Shown one piece after another: positions 23,664 to 35,538 of a stretch of 64,000 nucleotides of DNA. This DNA comes from Pratylenchus scribneri (taxonomy: Eukaryota; Nematoda; Chromadorea; Rhabditida; Pratylenchidae), in NCBI GenBank assembly GCA_030063045.1, contig JAQSEB010000023.1, forward strand, positions 5,580,001-5,644,000, written 5' to 3'. The notes beneath the pieces were generated by a model, which saw only the letters and a program-made list of their open reading frames with translations, searched no databases and had not been told where the DNA came from. The translations under genes and the position numbers were made by a program. Every line of letters begins with the position of its first letter. Within the stretch, counting starts at the first letter, position 1.

Positions 23664-26278
23664 ATGAATTATTTACCAAAATTTTTGTATTCAACATTGT
23701 TACAGATGCTAATTTATTATTCCCATTTTGTCTTTTCAATGGAGAGACGGCAAATCAAGCGTAAATAAATAAATAATTATAATTATTTAATAATGCAAAT
23801 AGAAATTCTTTTGAATAATAGGAGAATTACACAAAAGTTGAAAAAAATAATAAAATGAAAGAATTTGAGGAATTAACATAAGTAAGTAAATCTGATGTCT
23901 CCAACATAGATTTACATATTCCAATTGTTTGCCGTAGAAATTGAGTTTTCTTCTTCTTATGCTTACTATTAGCAATGTTGATGCAAAAAAAAAAATGCTA
24001 ATTTTAATTTTTAGTAACATTAAATCCTCACGCACGTGAATTTATTCCTCAAGGAAATTCCCCTGCAAGTTTTAATACTCAAATTCAATTCATTTCCAAT
24101 CAACCTCAATCATCAAATCTTCCAATTGCTGCTGATAAAGATGAATTCAATGAAAGTGAAATTCTACCCCTCTTGCCTGATTATATGCGGAAAATATTTG
24201 GAGCGGAAACTGAAAAAAGTTTAATTGATCATAGCAATCGAAAAACTGCTGAAGTTGGCAACAGTACTAGTAAACGCGCCTATGGCTATGAATACTACAC
24301 TCTTCTGGAGGAACGATCTATTCAACTAAATTCCTATACCAAATTTCAACTCAAAATGGAAAAATCCATAGTAGGAAAAAAAGTATTCTCCATGATTGTA
24401 AGTATCAAATAATAACGGCAATTGAAAAAAAATAATTACAGCATTACACTATGGCTCGCAAAGGCTTGTACTTCAATTTCCCCAACATTCCGATACCCGA
24501 AGATTCCAATGCATTTTTGAACGCATTGGATGAACTTATACAAGTCGAACAAAAATGGCAGCATATACAAAGTTTGTGTAAAATCATTTCATCTAATTTG
24601 TGAGGGAGATCATTGGAAAGAATTTGCGGATTATTTTTAAATTTCGTTTCTTCTTACTTTTTTTTATAAAGAATTTTTTGAGAAATAAATAACAAATTAT
24701 ATAGCGTTTAATTTGTTGAGAAAAATCGAAATTTCTCGGTGGTAACTGATTCATGCCAATGGGATGATTGTGGAATTTAAATTCAATTGGATTTTTTAAT
24801 TAGAGTAGGATAAAGTCGATTTTATATAATTTTCGGTTTTAAAATTAAATTTTTGATAAATATTATTTTTCTATTTCTTCTATTTTTTGGTAAAAATTTG
24901 TAATTTTTTGATTTAATAAAATCGACTTTGCGGAACTAATAAGTATTCTGTTTTACTTTACTCATATTCAAAGTTATTAAATTTTTTCCTAGATTCCCAA
25001 TCGATTATCGAACATTCCTATGCTTACCATCAAGAACACACAAATAAATTCAAGAAACACACTGTCGCATTCACTGGCCAATACCACAAATTCGAATTGG
25101 AATTTTTACAAGATGATAAAAAGGAAATTTTGCTTGGAATAAGTGCCATTCACAAAGATCCCAATATTAGTACGAAAAGAAAATGGCTGACTTTACCATT
25201 GTATATATTGCCTTGGTTGCGCGGACAAATGGCCGAATTGTTGGCTAAATATGATAGGACAGAACCAATTGAAAAAGAGATGTCGGTCCAAATTCCTCAT
25301 AAATTTATGCCGGAAGAAAAAGAAATATGGACGGCTAAAAAAACTACATTTCACGACAAAATATTTTCCAATCCATCGGAATCTTCGAATCATCCAATTG
25401 AGCTTTGTGATGAAGAGTTTAACGAAAGAGAAGCCCTCTCTCTCTTACCGGATTTTATGCATGAAATGTTGGGTATAAAAACCGAAAAAGTTTCCAATAG
25501 CGATTGTAAAATTGAAGTCGGTAGCAGCAATAGTAAAGGCTATCAATCGGTTGATAAAGACAATAATATTTTGAATAGACGATATCTTGTCTTAAAATCT
25601 TTCAATTCCATTGAAAAAGAAAGACTGTTGGAACTAAAATTCAAAAAGGGTGAAAGCGGTAAAAAATTTTTCAGAATGGAAATAAAAGTAAGTGTTAATT
25701 ATATATAGCTTTTTGATGAATTCATTAAAATTAAATTGCAGTTTTATAAGTCCGCGGACGAATTAAAATCCAATAGCTTTACAAACATTCCGATACCAGA
25801 GGATTTCAATCCATTTGTGCGAGCATTGGATGAACTTATCAAAGTTGAACAAAAATTGCAAACCCAAAGTATATACAAAAATCAATATATTATTATTTTT
25901 GGATTTTTTTAGATAAAATTTATGAGGTATTAATAGAGATGTGAAAGATTAACTTTTCAAAATTTCGTTTGAAATTTATTCTTTCCTTTAGATCCTCAAT
26001 TGATCACCAAAGGTGGCTTTCCTCAAAAACAACAACAGCGAAACGAAATGACGCAATTGCGAAGTGTTGAATTCACCGGTCTCTGCCATAAATTCAAATT
26101 CCAATTGTTGTTAGATGAGGAAATTGTTTTTCGAATTAGTGCCGTTCAAAATAATGCCAAAAATACTAAGAATAAAAAAAACATAATTTTACCATTGTAT
26201 GCATTGCCTTGGTTGCGCAAACAAATGGTCGAAATGATGGCGGAATTTTATGGGGCCGAAGATGAAAAAGAAATATGA
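23664..26278 (+). CDS. Secreted protein with two copies of an unfamiliar ~210-residue domain
   Basis: Exons 23664-23760, 24015-24397, 24442-24571, 24993-25687, 25742-25868 and 25992-26278 join in frame to 572 residues. The N-terminus MNYLPKFLYSTLLQMLIYYS is a signal peptide with likely cleavage near VFS. Unit A runs from LLPDYM (about residue 85) to YILPWLRGQMAELL (about 274-287). Unit B runs from LLPDFM (about 354) to YALPWLRKQMVEMM near the end. Each unit has K-rich strands, an NIPIPED segment, then ALDELI.VEQK, and ends with LPLY.LPWLR. The exon pattern repeats too (exons 3/4 and 5/6). The order of strands followed by a helix, as in 'FRM..IPIPEDF..F..ALDELI', loosely recalls PUR-alpha repeats, but I would not assign that. 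Function unknown; probably extracellular. Confidence 0.75.
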
Positions 26279-27339
26279 TGAATGGATGATTAAAATGTAA
26301 AGTACCCATCAAGTGATTGATTTTTAAAAAAGAAAGTCTATTTTTGAATTATTTTTTTATTTAAAAAATCGAAAATATTTAATCTATTTTTATTTTTATA
26401 TAATATTAGATTAAAATTCAATTAAAAACTTTCTGAATAAAAGTTAAATTTTTAACATTTAGATATTTACATTTTCAATAAAATAAAAAAAATTATACTA
26501 TAGACCATTTAAAATTTATTAAATGAATAAATATAATTGCAAAAAATTTGCATAATCAGCCAATATTTCGATATTAATTTTTCTGTTAATTTAATTGATT
26601 GTTTAATTACTATTCTGATCAATTTATTTATTCAGAGTTTATTATAGAGCCCGGCGAATTGAAAATCGTCCGGACCGGATACATAATTTAATCGGCATTT
26701 TGAATAATTTAAATGTGAAAAAATGCTAAAACTAAGAATGATTTATTGCAAATTCACAAATTAATTTTTCTGAATTTATTCAGTTTTTAGGAAGGTTATG
26801 CAAAATTTAATTTCGAAATAAGAAGAGGGATTGATTTTTTCTTTCCAGTATTGTGGCCCAAATGATGTATTTTTCATTTGCAGTTTTTATAATTCCTAAA
26901 TGAATTTCCTCATTTAAAATGCTTGGATGATTAAAATAAAATAGTAAAAACGAAAAGTTGTTTTTTTTTCCAACTCTCTCTCTTTAAAACTAACATAACA
27001 ATTTTAATCATATCAGTATAAGCACATCGAAATATTTTCAAATTTAATTTATATCTAATGTCTTTTAAAAAATGTTTTTTTTCAAACACAAAATTAAATA
27101 TCACTTATTATAAATTGTTTTGTTATTAAAATTAAATCAAATTATTTTAATTGCATTTCACTTTTAAAGTTATTGGCATAACACATTTTACAAATTGTCA
27201 ATCTGTTGCTTACCCTATTGAAATTTGTATAATAATTGATGAAAACAATAGGCAACAACCAATTTCCGTCAAAAATGTGAAAAATAATTTAAAATCTTGT
27301 GATACTTGAGGGCAAACATTTCCGGGACTAAAATTTAAA
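26279..27339. other. AT-rich intergenic stretch
   Basis: Very AT-rich DNA with poly-T tracts. No gene is supported. Confidence 0.45.
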
Positions 27340-27500
27340 TATTTACATTTAATTATTGCTGTTAGCCCGTAGCCCCACACATTATCCCTTGCTGATTTCA
27401 TTATTTTCCACATAATAATTAACAAAAAAGTATAAATTAATGAATATCTTTTCATTCCCGCGATTAAATTCATTCTTTCACCTCTATGATAAATTGGCGA
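27340..27500. repeat. Direct duplicate A of a ~160-bp segment
   Basis: 'ATTTAAATATTTACATTTAATTATTGCTGTTAGCC' then 'CCCCACACATTATCCC..GAATATCTTTTCATTCCC' recurs at 28240-28284 plus 28661-28805. The second copy is split by a transposon. Confidence 0.75.
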
Positions 27501-27754
27501 TTATTCGCATTTTAAAATAGAGGAATCAAAAATAAAATATATAAATGATTAAATAAAATGATAATTCTAAAAATCATTTATTTTATATGAAAACATTTTT
27601 AATAATTTCTAATATTTGGTAGAATGAAAAAAAAATAAAAGGAAAAATATTGATTTTGTCCGCAAAAAAAACAAAAAAAAACCATCTTTCCAAAAATGAA
27701 TATTTCTCAGTAATATTTAATTTAATCCCTTTGCTAATTTTCAATTTTTAAACT

Positions 27755-27826
27755 AGTGTTAGTCATTCGAATAAAATGCTTGTCAATCATGTTGGCAATT
27801 TTTTGAGACAACAACAATCCCAATAA
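27755..27826 (+). pseudogene. Srt receptor 3'-end remnant
   Basis: Reads SVSHSNKMLVNHVGNFLRQQ..Q then stop, in the same frame as the last 24 codons of Srt receptor 2 (SVSRSNKMVVNHVGTLVRQQ..Q, stop). Similarity continues into the 3' flank: 27880-28150 matches 43840-44100, sharing GTGGGCGTATG and TGTATTGCGTGTCTAGTTT. No upstream exons are present, so this is a leftover of a third Srt copy. Confidence 0.8.
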
Positions 27827-28284
27827 TTTTGGATATCTATTCTATTTATTATTTTCTTCTAATTTTGCTGTCAAAACTTTGTTTAAATCATGAAAAATTT
27901 TAATTTTATTTTGATTCCTAAAATTAAAATTGAGGATTTTTTAGCATACGTGGGCGTATGAATTTTAAATGAATTTAACAAAGAAATACCCTTTTTTAAA
28001 TAATTTTAATTTGCATTTGCAAACAAGCTTGTGATTGGCTTAATTTTCCATTTTGTAGGGATTATTTTGTGACGTTCCATTTGATTTATTCTGATAATTT
28101 ACATAATTCATATGTATTGCGTGTCTAGTTTAATGATCATTTATTTTTTTTATTTACTAAAATTGAATTATTAATTAAAAACAACAAATGAACACGCACA
28201 ATTTTCATTCTTTATGACAGGACAGAGTGTGTTGTCTATGTGAATTTAAATATTTATATTTAATTTTTGCTTATAGCCACATAT

Positions 28285-28660
28285 GGTTGGCCGACACTTA
28301 CGGACCCGACACTTGCGGATGAAACGGTCTGGAGCCGAAGGTGGTAAAGCTGGAGTGGCAATGTTTATGGCATATTATTAGGCATAAAATTAGCTACAGA
28401 ATGACATCAAAAGGCTTGGAAAATTTTGAGTATTCACCAAGTTATGTTCAAAAAACTATCAGAATCGCAATTTTAATTAAATCAACGGTTTTTTGGCCAT
28501 AACTTGGTGAATATTCAAAATTTTCTAAGCCTTTTGATGTCATTTGCAGCTAATTTTATGCCTAATAATATGCTATAAACAATGCCACTCCAGCTTTACC
28601 ACCTTCGGCTCCAGACCGTTTCATCCGCAAGTGTCGGGTCCGCAAGTGTCGCAATACGGC
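28285..28660. mobile_element. 'CGACACTTGCGGA' foldback element, second copy
   Basis: Left arm CGACACTTACGGACCCGAC, right arm GTCGGGTCCGCAAGTGTCG. Inner arms are AGGCATAAAATTAGCT / AGCTAATTTTATGCCT and ATGACATCAAAAGGCTTGG / its mirror. It interrupts duplicate B of the 160-bp segment, with duplicate A serving as the empty site. Confidence 0.88.
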
Positions 28661-28805
28661 CCCACATTATCCCTCGTGCCTCGTTGATTTCATTATTCCC
28701 CACATAATAATTATTGAAGAGTATAAATTAATGAATATCTTTTCATTCCCATTCCCATGATTAACTTACTCATTCATCTTTATAATAAATTGGCGGTTAT
28801 TAAAA
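28661..28805. repeat. Direct duplicate B (right part)
   Basis: 'CCCCACATTATCCCTCG..GAATATCTTTTCATTCCC..AATTGGCGGTTATT' parallels 27365-27500. Confidence 0.7.
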
Positions 28806-29510
28806 ACATTGTCATCTGATAAAAGTAAGATGACGCTTTTTGATGTTATATTATAATAGTTCATTCATCTTGATGCAATTGCCAATCAAATATAACTGTT
28901 AATTGATGGCAATTTCACCAAAATCACATCAATTTACACACAAAATTTTCTTATCGAAAAATCGGCATTTTTGAAGCCAATATAATTTAAATAAATAGCG
29001 AGACCGTGTAATTGTAAATATTCAGCCATAATTATAGCCTAAGAATATTTGTCCTGTGGGCTCTAATTTTCTAATGGCCAATATATAAGGTATTAAAAAT
29101 ACAGATTTTCGGCACAATTGGAGGTAAATTAATGAATTTTTGGGGTACAATAATATTATCTCAAATATATGTAAGGCCAAAAACCTGATAAAAATATATT
29201 AGGTTAGCATCCTTTTTTAATTGAAAGATATTATATTTTGTGATTGAAATAATATAATAAATTGGCCATATTTGATTAGGCCAAAAATTTAAGCCCTAGA
29301 GTCAAATGAATGGGTATTTTAAAACTAAATAAGCCTTCCTTCTTGTTGGCAAGATTGTATTGCCATAAAATTAAAATTATTTTTGTAATGAAAATTATAT
29401 AACCAATATATTTTGCATTCTAAAAGGGCTAAAAATAAAAAGGCTTAAAAAATTCATAAATCATAACATTTTTAATTTTAGGGTCCCTTTAATTTTTTTA
29501 AAATCATAAC
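28806..29510. other. AT-rich intergenic stretch
   Basis: No gene or strong repeat is seen before the hAT-like element. Confidence 0.4.
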
Positions 29511-29658
29511 CAGTGCTGTGCCTTTCGGATTTTATAGCTCCGGCTCCAGCTCCGCTCCGACAACCCAAAAATTTTGGCTCCAGCTCCGGCTCCGAGCTCC
29601 GACCCTTAAAATTTTTCGCTCCGGCTCCAGCTCCGGAGCCGGAGCTGGCACAGCACTG
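29511..29658. mobile_element. hAT-like short element with (CTCCGG/CTCCAG)n core
   Basis: Ends CAGTGCTGTGCC and GGCACAGCACTG are exact inverted repeats. Both flanks carry ATCATAAC (29503-29510 and 29659-29666), a perfect 8-bp duplication. The core is GGCTCCAGCTCCGG repeats. No coding capacity. Confidence 0.92.
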
Positions 29659-29892
29659 ATCATAACAGCAAATTTTATAACTATAATGTAAAAAAATTTT
29701 TGAAATCCCCCCATATTGGAATCTGAATTCTATAGGATATTAGGAAATTAGATATTTTATTAGAAAAGTTGAGAAAAAATATTTTATTTTATAAATAATC
29801 TATCAATATTTATTTATTCCATTTATTCGTGCATTATTAAAAAAGCATTTTTTTAAGCAGATTTCCCATTTTTTTTATAATATTTATTAATA

Positions 29893-32800
29893 ATGCTTGA
29901 TCCGTTTATGACATTTGTCACCAATTTTTGGTTCACTGCCATAACAGGGATTTTCCCAATGCTCTTCCTGGTCATCGTTTTGCGCCCTTTATATTTGTTG
30001 AGCCGATCGCGTTGTGTTCTGTTTTTGATGTTTAGCAAGGTAAAAATGATTTTTATGAAAAAACGATGCATTTAAAAATTTGAATTTCTAAAGTCTCCAA
30101 AAAACTCATAATTCTTTTTATTTAAATAAAGAGAAAAATTGTACTAAAATATTCCTTTTTTCATAGCAATATTTTTTTTATAAAATCACCCAGAACTTTG
30201 GGAAATTTAAAAAAATTTTATATTTGAATGATTATTTAGGCAATTGGAATGTTTGTTGTCACTTCTATTTCCTTTATACTCTTTATATGTATGCAATTTC
30301 GTTTGAATTCTCCAATTCTTGAATATTCATATTTGGTCATGAATTCACTCCAAATTTCCATCAGAATTCATTTGCTTGCATTGGCCCTGAACCGTGTACA
30401 TTGTATTTATTTTCCATTGCATTATGCGCAGAAAATTAAAGGGAGGTTAAAATATAAATTATTTTTCGAATTTTTTTTTTGTATTTTATTATTTTTCAGG
30501 AAGGTTAAAAATATATGCTGCTTAATTTGGCTATTTTCTGCTCTTTTTTCTGTAATGACCACTGTGGTTATCCGATTAAATTTGCCAAAAATTGTTCTTG
30601 ATATTGTCTACTTGCAAAATATTTACCGATTTTGCATTTCGGCATCATTTATCCTCTATTTATGCTTCATCTGGAAATTTGTGGATATGAAAAGAAGTAA
30701 ATTAAGATCAGGGCAATTATACTTGGGAGGAATATTATAGGAATTACTCAGCGAAAACGTTTTGGATTAAGCAGGGATAACCAATTAAATTCTTATAAAC
30801 AGGGTTGCCATAATACCGGGTTTCCCCGGCATTTCCCGGGTTTTTGATGTCCCGGCCGGGGTTTTGCCGGGGTTTTGAAAGTTCCGGGTTTTTTGCCGGG
30901 TTTTTCATATTTTGCCGGGTTTTGCCGGGTTTTTAAATTTTTAGCTAAATTTTTCGCTGCGCGGTCTAATTTTTCGCTGCGCGGCCATTTTTGGGTCTAA
31001 TTTTTCGCTGCGCGGCAATTTTTGGGTCTAATTTTTCGCTGCGCGGCCATTTTTTGGTATAATTTTTCGCTGCTCGGTCATTTTTAGTTAATTTTTCTTC
31101 CAATCAGGGCCCATTTTTAGCTACTTTTTCTCCCTATCAGGGCCATTTTTAGCTAATTTTTTTCCTTCTTCGCGGCTTTTTCTGGCTAAACTTTTTGACG
31201 GCAGACCGATTTTAAAACTTATGATATCTTTATTTCATAACTCACATGCTCAAAAAGTCAATTAAAAATGTGCTCAAAAAGTCAATTAAAAATATAAATC
31301 TGAAGTAGAAAATTTTTACAAGCTTTTAAATTGCATTTTAACACGTTTTAAAAAAGCCGGGTTTTTTGCCGGGGTTTTGAAAATTTTTGCCGGGGTTTTG
31401 CCGGTTTTTGAAACTGAATGCCGGGGTTTTGACTTTTGGAGATGGCAACCCTGCTTATAAATATTCTATGTGATGTACTAGGAGAAAATGATTAAAAAAA
31501 CTTTCAAAAAACTTTTTTTTTATCATTTTATAGCTAGTCATTAGAGAATTTTCTTTGATTTTTTGATTGTAGATATATATATATTTTTCTGTAAAATTTT
31601 AAGCTTCTTCACAAAATGGTTCATCAAAAAGGATATTGAATATTTGGTACATTAGTAAATATTGATTTTATGGAATCAAAATTGTTTTTAAACCATAAAA
31701 AATGGGCGAAGTGACGATAAGCAAACATTGTTAATTTTGAAACAAAAAAAATTTATTTTTTTTTACATACCACAAATCTATGCTCGCTTGATTTGTCTTT
31801 AGGAAATAATATTGCTTGTAAAAATTTGTAAAAATTGGGTTTCAAACTAAATTTTTTTTATTCATAATTGTTCTTTAGAGAAAATGATGGAAAACAAAAA
31901 ATCTCACCATGACACATTGCCAATAAATTCGCCGGAAACGGACCATTTCAAAATGTCCATTGTATGCATTTTGGGGCTGATCCCTTTCATTTTCAATTTA
32001 TTGCCCAACATTTTGCCAACAAACCATCAATACTACTTTCTGCTCTATAGCATGCAAATCATCACAAATATGCTTTGTCCAATCACAGGTCAATGTGATG
32101 AATTAGGGTTGGAGGCGGTCGGTCAACCGAACCGAAACCGAACCGAACCGAGGCGATTTTTGGCAAAAAAACCGAACCGAAAACCGAGGTCCGAAAACCG
32201 GGAAAACCGAAAACCGAGGGTCCAAACCGACCGGTTTTTCGGTTTTTCTCTTTCAACTTAAAAAGCAATTTTCGATAAAAATTTACTTTGTGCAGCTATT
32301 TTTAGCTAAAATTTCCCCTATCGGGCCCATTTTTGACTAAAATTTTCCCCTATCGGGCCCATTTTTGACTAAAATTTTCCCCTATCGGGCCCATTTTTGA
32401 CTAAAATTTTCCCCTATCGGGCCCATTTTTGACTAAAATTTTCCCCTATCGGGCCCATTTTTGACTAAAATTTTCCCCTATCGGGCCCATTTTTGACTAA
32501 AATTTTCCCCTATCGGGCCCATTTTTGACTAAAATTTTCCCTTAATCAGGACCATTTTTAACTAAAATTTTCCCTTAATCAGGACCATTTTTGACTAAAA
32601 TTTTCCCTTAATCAGGACCATTTTTGCCTTAAAATTTTAACCTTCTACGAGTCGATTTTTGTTCGAATTTTCCCTTCCAGAGCCAATTTTGGTCTTGATT
32701 TTCCCTGGCGGGGCCATTTTGGCTTAAGTTTTCTCGCTACGAGACAATTTTTGGTTAAAAATTTCTCCAATATAGTAAGAATATTTAGAAATTGTTGAAA

Positions 32801-33584
32801 GAAAAAGTATTGGGAATCTTATTTATATTTTGTTCGATTTTTTTTCTTTATTATATGAAAAATTAAATTTTTAAAAATTTTATGACCATTTTTCAAAAAA
32901 ACGAAAAACCGGAAAACCGAACCGAAAACCGAGCATTTTTTTCAAACCGAACCGAAAACCGAGGTTGGCAAACCGGGCCAACCGAAAACCGAAGACCCCG
33001 GTTTAAAACCGACTCTCTCCAACCCTATGATGAATAAAAAAAATTTATGAGTGAATGGTCTGCCACAATTTGGGCCATTTTAAAAAAAATTTTACCTTAA
33101 ATAATTTTTCCTTCAATTATTTACATCAAATTTGAGGATTGGGTTTGATCCATTGTTACCTAGTAAATATAGATTTCTTTTTCAATATTTTATAAACAAT
33201 TGGATAAGAGCAATAATTGTTACTATGCCTTACTTCAGCAGTCGAGGCCGCCCTAGCAAAGATCTTTTGCGTTCCGCCGGCCTTCGAAAAAGCCTTCATC
33301 CAATAGGAATAACCCATTTTAATTATTTTTCAAATAAAAACTTGGAAATGGCTAATGAATTAATAAAATGAATGAACGATAAATTTTCAGAGGAATTTTG
33401 TTTGATGCTCATTTGCGATGAGTTCCGAACGCTAATTTTGAAGCAATTAAAATTGAAAAGAGCAACAAATGGAGAACATGGAAATTTACCGAAAAATTCG
33501 ATCCCACCATTATTCACGATAACTAAGTTGGAACTACCAAAACATGTCCATGGAAGCGATGAAATAAAAGAGCAAAACAAATAA
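29893..33584 (+). CDS. 7TM serpentine receptor
   Basis: Exons 29893-30039, 30240-30445, 30500-30696, 31879-32088 and 33391-33584 join in frame to 317 residues. Hydrophobic segments begin FWFTAITGIFPMLFLVIVL and FVVTSISFILFICM. A TM3-end motif follows, ALNRVHCIYFPLHY, in the DRY position. Further helices include CCLIWLFSALFSVM, ILGLIPFIFNLLPN and EEFCLMLICDEFRTLI (end of TM7 and helix 8), then a basic tail. It is probably a rhodopsin-like nematode chemosensory or peptide receptor; I cannot fix the class. Intron 2 (30446-30499) is 54 bp, has no stop in frame and could be retained. Introns 3 and 4 each contain one hAT-like simple-repeat element. Confidence 0.78.
30800..31453. mobile_element. hAT-like element with CCGGGTTTT core
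   Basis: Ends CAGGGTTGCCAT and ATGGCAACCCTG. Both flanks are CTTATAAA (30792-30799 and 31454-31461), a perfect 8-bp duplication. Outer core: CCGGGTTTTTGCCGGG repeats. Inner part: about five ~30-bp units containing TTTTTCGCTGCGCGGCCATT, then GGGCCCATTTTTAGCTAA units that resemble the inner units of the element at 32104. Confidence 0.92.
32104..33027. mobile_element. hAT-like element with AACCGAACCG core and 32-bp satellite
   Basis: Ends TAGGGTTGGAG and the inverse CTCCAACCCTA. Both flanks are TGATGAAT (32096-32103 and 33028-33035), a perfect 8-bp duplication. Outer core: AACCGAAAACCGAACCG repeats near both ends, in matching inverted sense. Inner part: a 32-bp unit CCCCTATCGGGCCCATTTTT + GACTAAAATTTT in seven near-identical copies starting at 32315, 32347, 32379 and so on, then three TTAATCAGGACC variants. 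It lies in intron 4 of the 7TM gene. Confidence 0.93.
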
Positions 33585-34166
33585 ATTATAAAAGATCTTC
33601 TAGATCTTTGAACTGAGTGAAAAGGAACATCTCGAAATCGATGCTAAATTCACATCAGTTTTAAATAATTCGCCCATTCTTCTCTGCCCTCATTAAGATA
33701 ATTACTATATTTAAACCAATAGATATTATTTAAAGAGAAATTTGCTGACATTCTGAATTTCTGGAACTTGAAGAATGCTTATTATAATTTTCCATTTTTA
33801 TACTCTTTTTATTTTTGTAATTATTTAAATTTTTTAAATTCTTATCTTCCGCATTTGTTTAAATAAATAATATTAAAAATAAAATTTTTAATTTGATTTT
33901 TTAAATTTAATGATAAAATAGTTTTTGAATATCAAATTAATTTTATTCCTTTAATATAGAATTTAAGCAAATTTTATAGCAATTATTATTTTAAATTACA
34001 TATAAAAGACGGGAATGTTAAATTACATAGAAGAATGAAAATGAACATTCAGTTAAAAAATGAGGTATAAAATTGGCTAGAATTCTAATCATGAATATTC
34101 TTTCTGAATCACATAAATTTTCATTCCGGTAGAGATATTTTGGATTTTTTTTTGGTATTTTAAAAT
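33585..34166. other. AT-rich intergenic stretch
   Basis: Holds the 3' UTR of the 7TM gene. No further gene is seen. Confidence 0.45.
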
Positions 34167-34915
34167 TTATCCGCAAACTGCAAAACATTGGCCAAGTCCA
34201 CATACATTGGAACAACAGGATCCTGGATTTTCACAACCGGCACAAAAATTGCAAAAAATCGAATACCAAGGATAACATGGGCAATAAAAATCGTTTTGAC
34301 TTCTAAAATAGTGTAAATTCTGAAATCGCTTTTTTTTAAATATATAGAAAATTAAAGTCATTTTTTCTTTTTTTTTCTTTTGAACCTAAATATTTTAATA
34401 AGTTGAGGCCTTTTTGAATTTTGAATTTATTATTTATTTTATTTATTTATAAAAAGTCACTAATATCAAATCCAATGAAGAAAAAAAATTTATTGGCATA
34501 AATTGGGTTTCAAAAAGAGAAATTTCTAAAATTTTCAGGATTATAGCAAATAGATTAATTTTTTAAAAATTTAAATTGCTCAATGTATATATGAAAATGG
34601 ACAGTATGGCAATGAGGTCGACTAAATTAAATATTCCATGTATTATAATTTGACCATAAAAATAAAATTTAATATAAAATTTTATTCTGCTGATGAGTAT
34701 TTTTTTATTAAAAAATAATACTCATAAAATCGTTAAAAATGAATGTCCAAATCGAAGTAATTAACAGTTATAACATTAACAACTTCAAAGGAGATTAGTA
34801 AAAAAATTTTAGCAGCCAAAATTGCACAATTTTCCGGACCAATAAAAATCGGATTTTTTTTTACTTACTTATTCATTGTAATTTGCTCAGAAATCAGAAA
34901 AATTAAGAGCAACAT
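34167..34915 (-). CDS. Small secreted cysteine-rich peptide
   Basis: Exon 1 (34915-34869) encodes MLLLIFLISEQITMN and ends at a GTAAGT donor. Exon 2 (34302-34167) joins in phase 2 after TTTTAG. The product is 60 residues. The mature part has 12 cysteines: YCPCYPWYSIFCNFCAGC, then SCCSNVCGLGQCFAVCG, with the last residue after the final Cys. No family is recognised; the spacing suggests a disulfide-knotted peptide. It is divergent to the Cys-rich gene at 35539. The intron is ordinary AT-rich DNA. Confidence 0.65.
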
Positions 34916-35538
34916 CCTGCATGAAGAAAACATTACGATATTATTTTGTGAATTTTAAATTTCTGAAGCATTTGTTCGCATTTTCATCAGTTTTTATGAT
35001 GGCCCATATCAACTCACAATTGAATGCCGTTAATCCAAGTCATTTGACGATTCACAAGATGTCTCTGCCCTTATCAGATTTAATTCGATTTTTCATTGGA
35101 TTTATCAAATTTGTTGACATTTAATGCAAATTTTTCTCAGGTCAATCATCACTTTTTTAAACAACATGGATTATTATTGCCATTTTGGATTCTGTCTTAT
35201 GACCTTTTTTGGCTCGAGTTCCGTGTACTTTTAAAAAAAAATCAAATCGCATGATATTCTGGGAATATGTATGGGATATTGGGCATAAAAAATTTACTTT
35301 TTTATTCAAATTTTTCACTAAAAGGGCAAATGAAATGAGAACATGGATTTATGGTGGTAAAAATATTTGAAATTCAGGACAGGGATTTGAATCACCCGAA
35401 AAAAATTTACATTTTCACGTACTCAGCTGACATTGGCGATATTAAAAATGTGCATTTTTAAAGTGAGATCGAAGGGAGGAGAAAGTTCATTTTTAATAAT
35501 TTCCGAAGAATTTAAAAATATAAAACATTTCAATTTTA
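34916..35538. other. Shared upstream region of two divergent Cys-rich genes
   Basis: An open frame at 34921-35124 (+) has no supporting signature. This 620-bp stretch likely contains both promoters, but I see no TATA box. Confidence 0.4.

Noticed and set aside
32083..32268. Frames rich in NRT/RKPRSENR around 32100-32260
   Set aside because: They run into the AACCG repeat of the element at 32104; the true exon ends at the GT donor at 32089.
33132..33371. 79-codon frame as the next exon of the 7TM gene
   Set aside because: It would need a phase-2 donor, while the preceding exon ends in phase 1. The exon at 33391 joins in the right phase and encodes a convincing TM7/helix-8 end.
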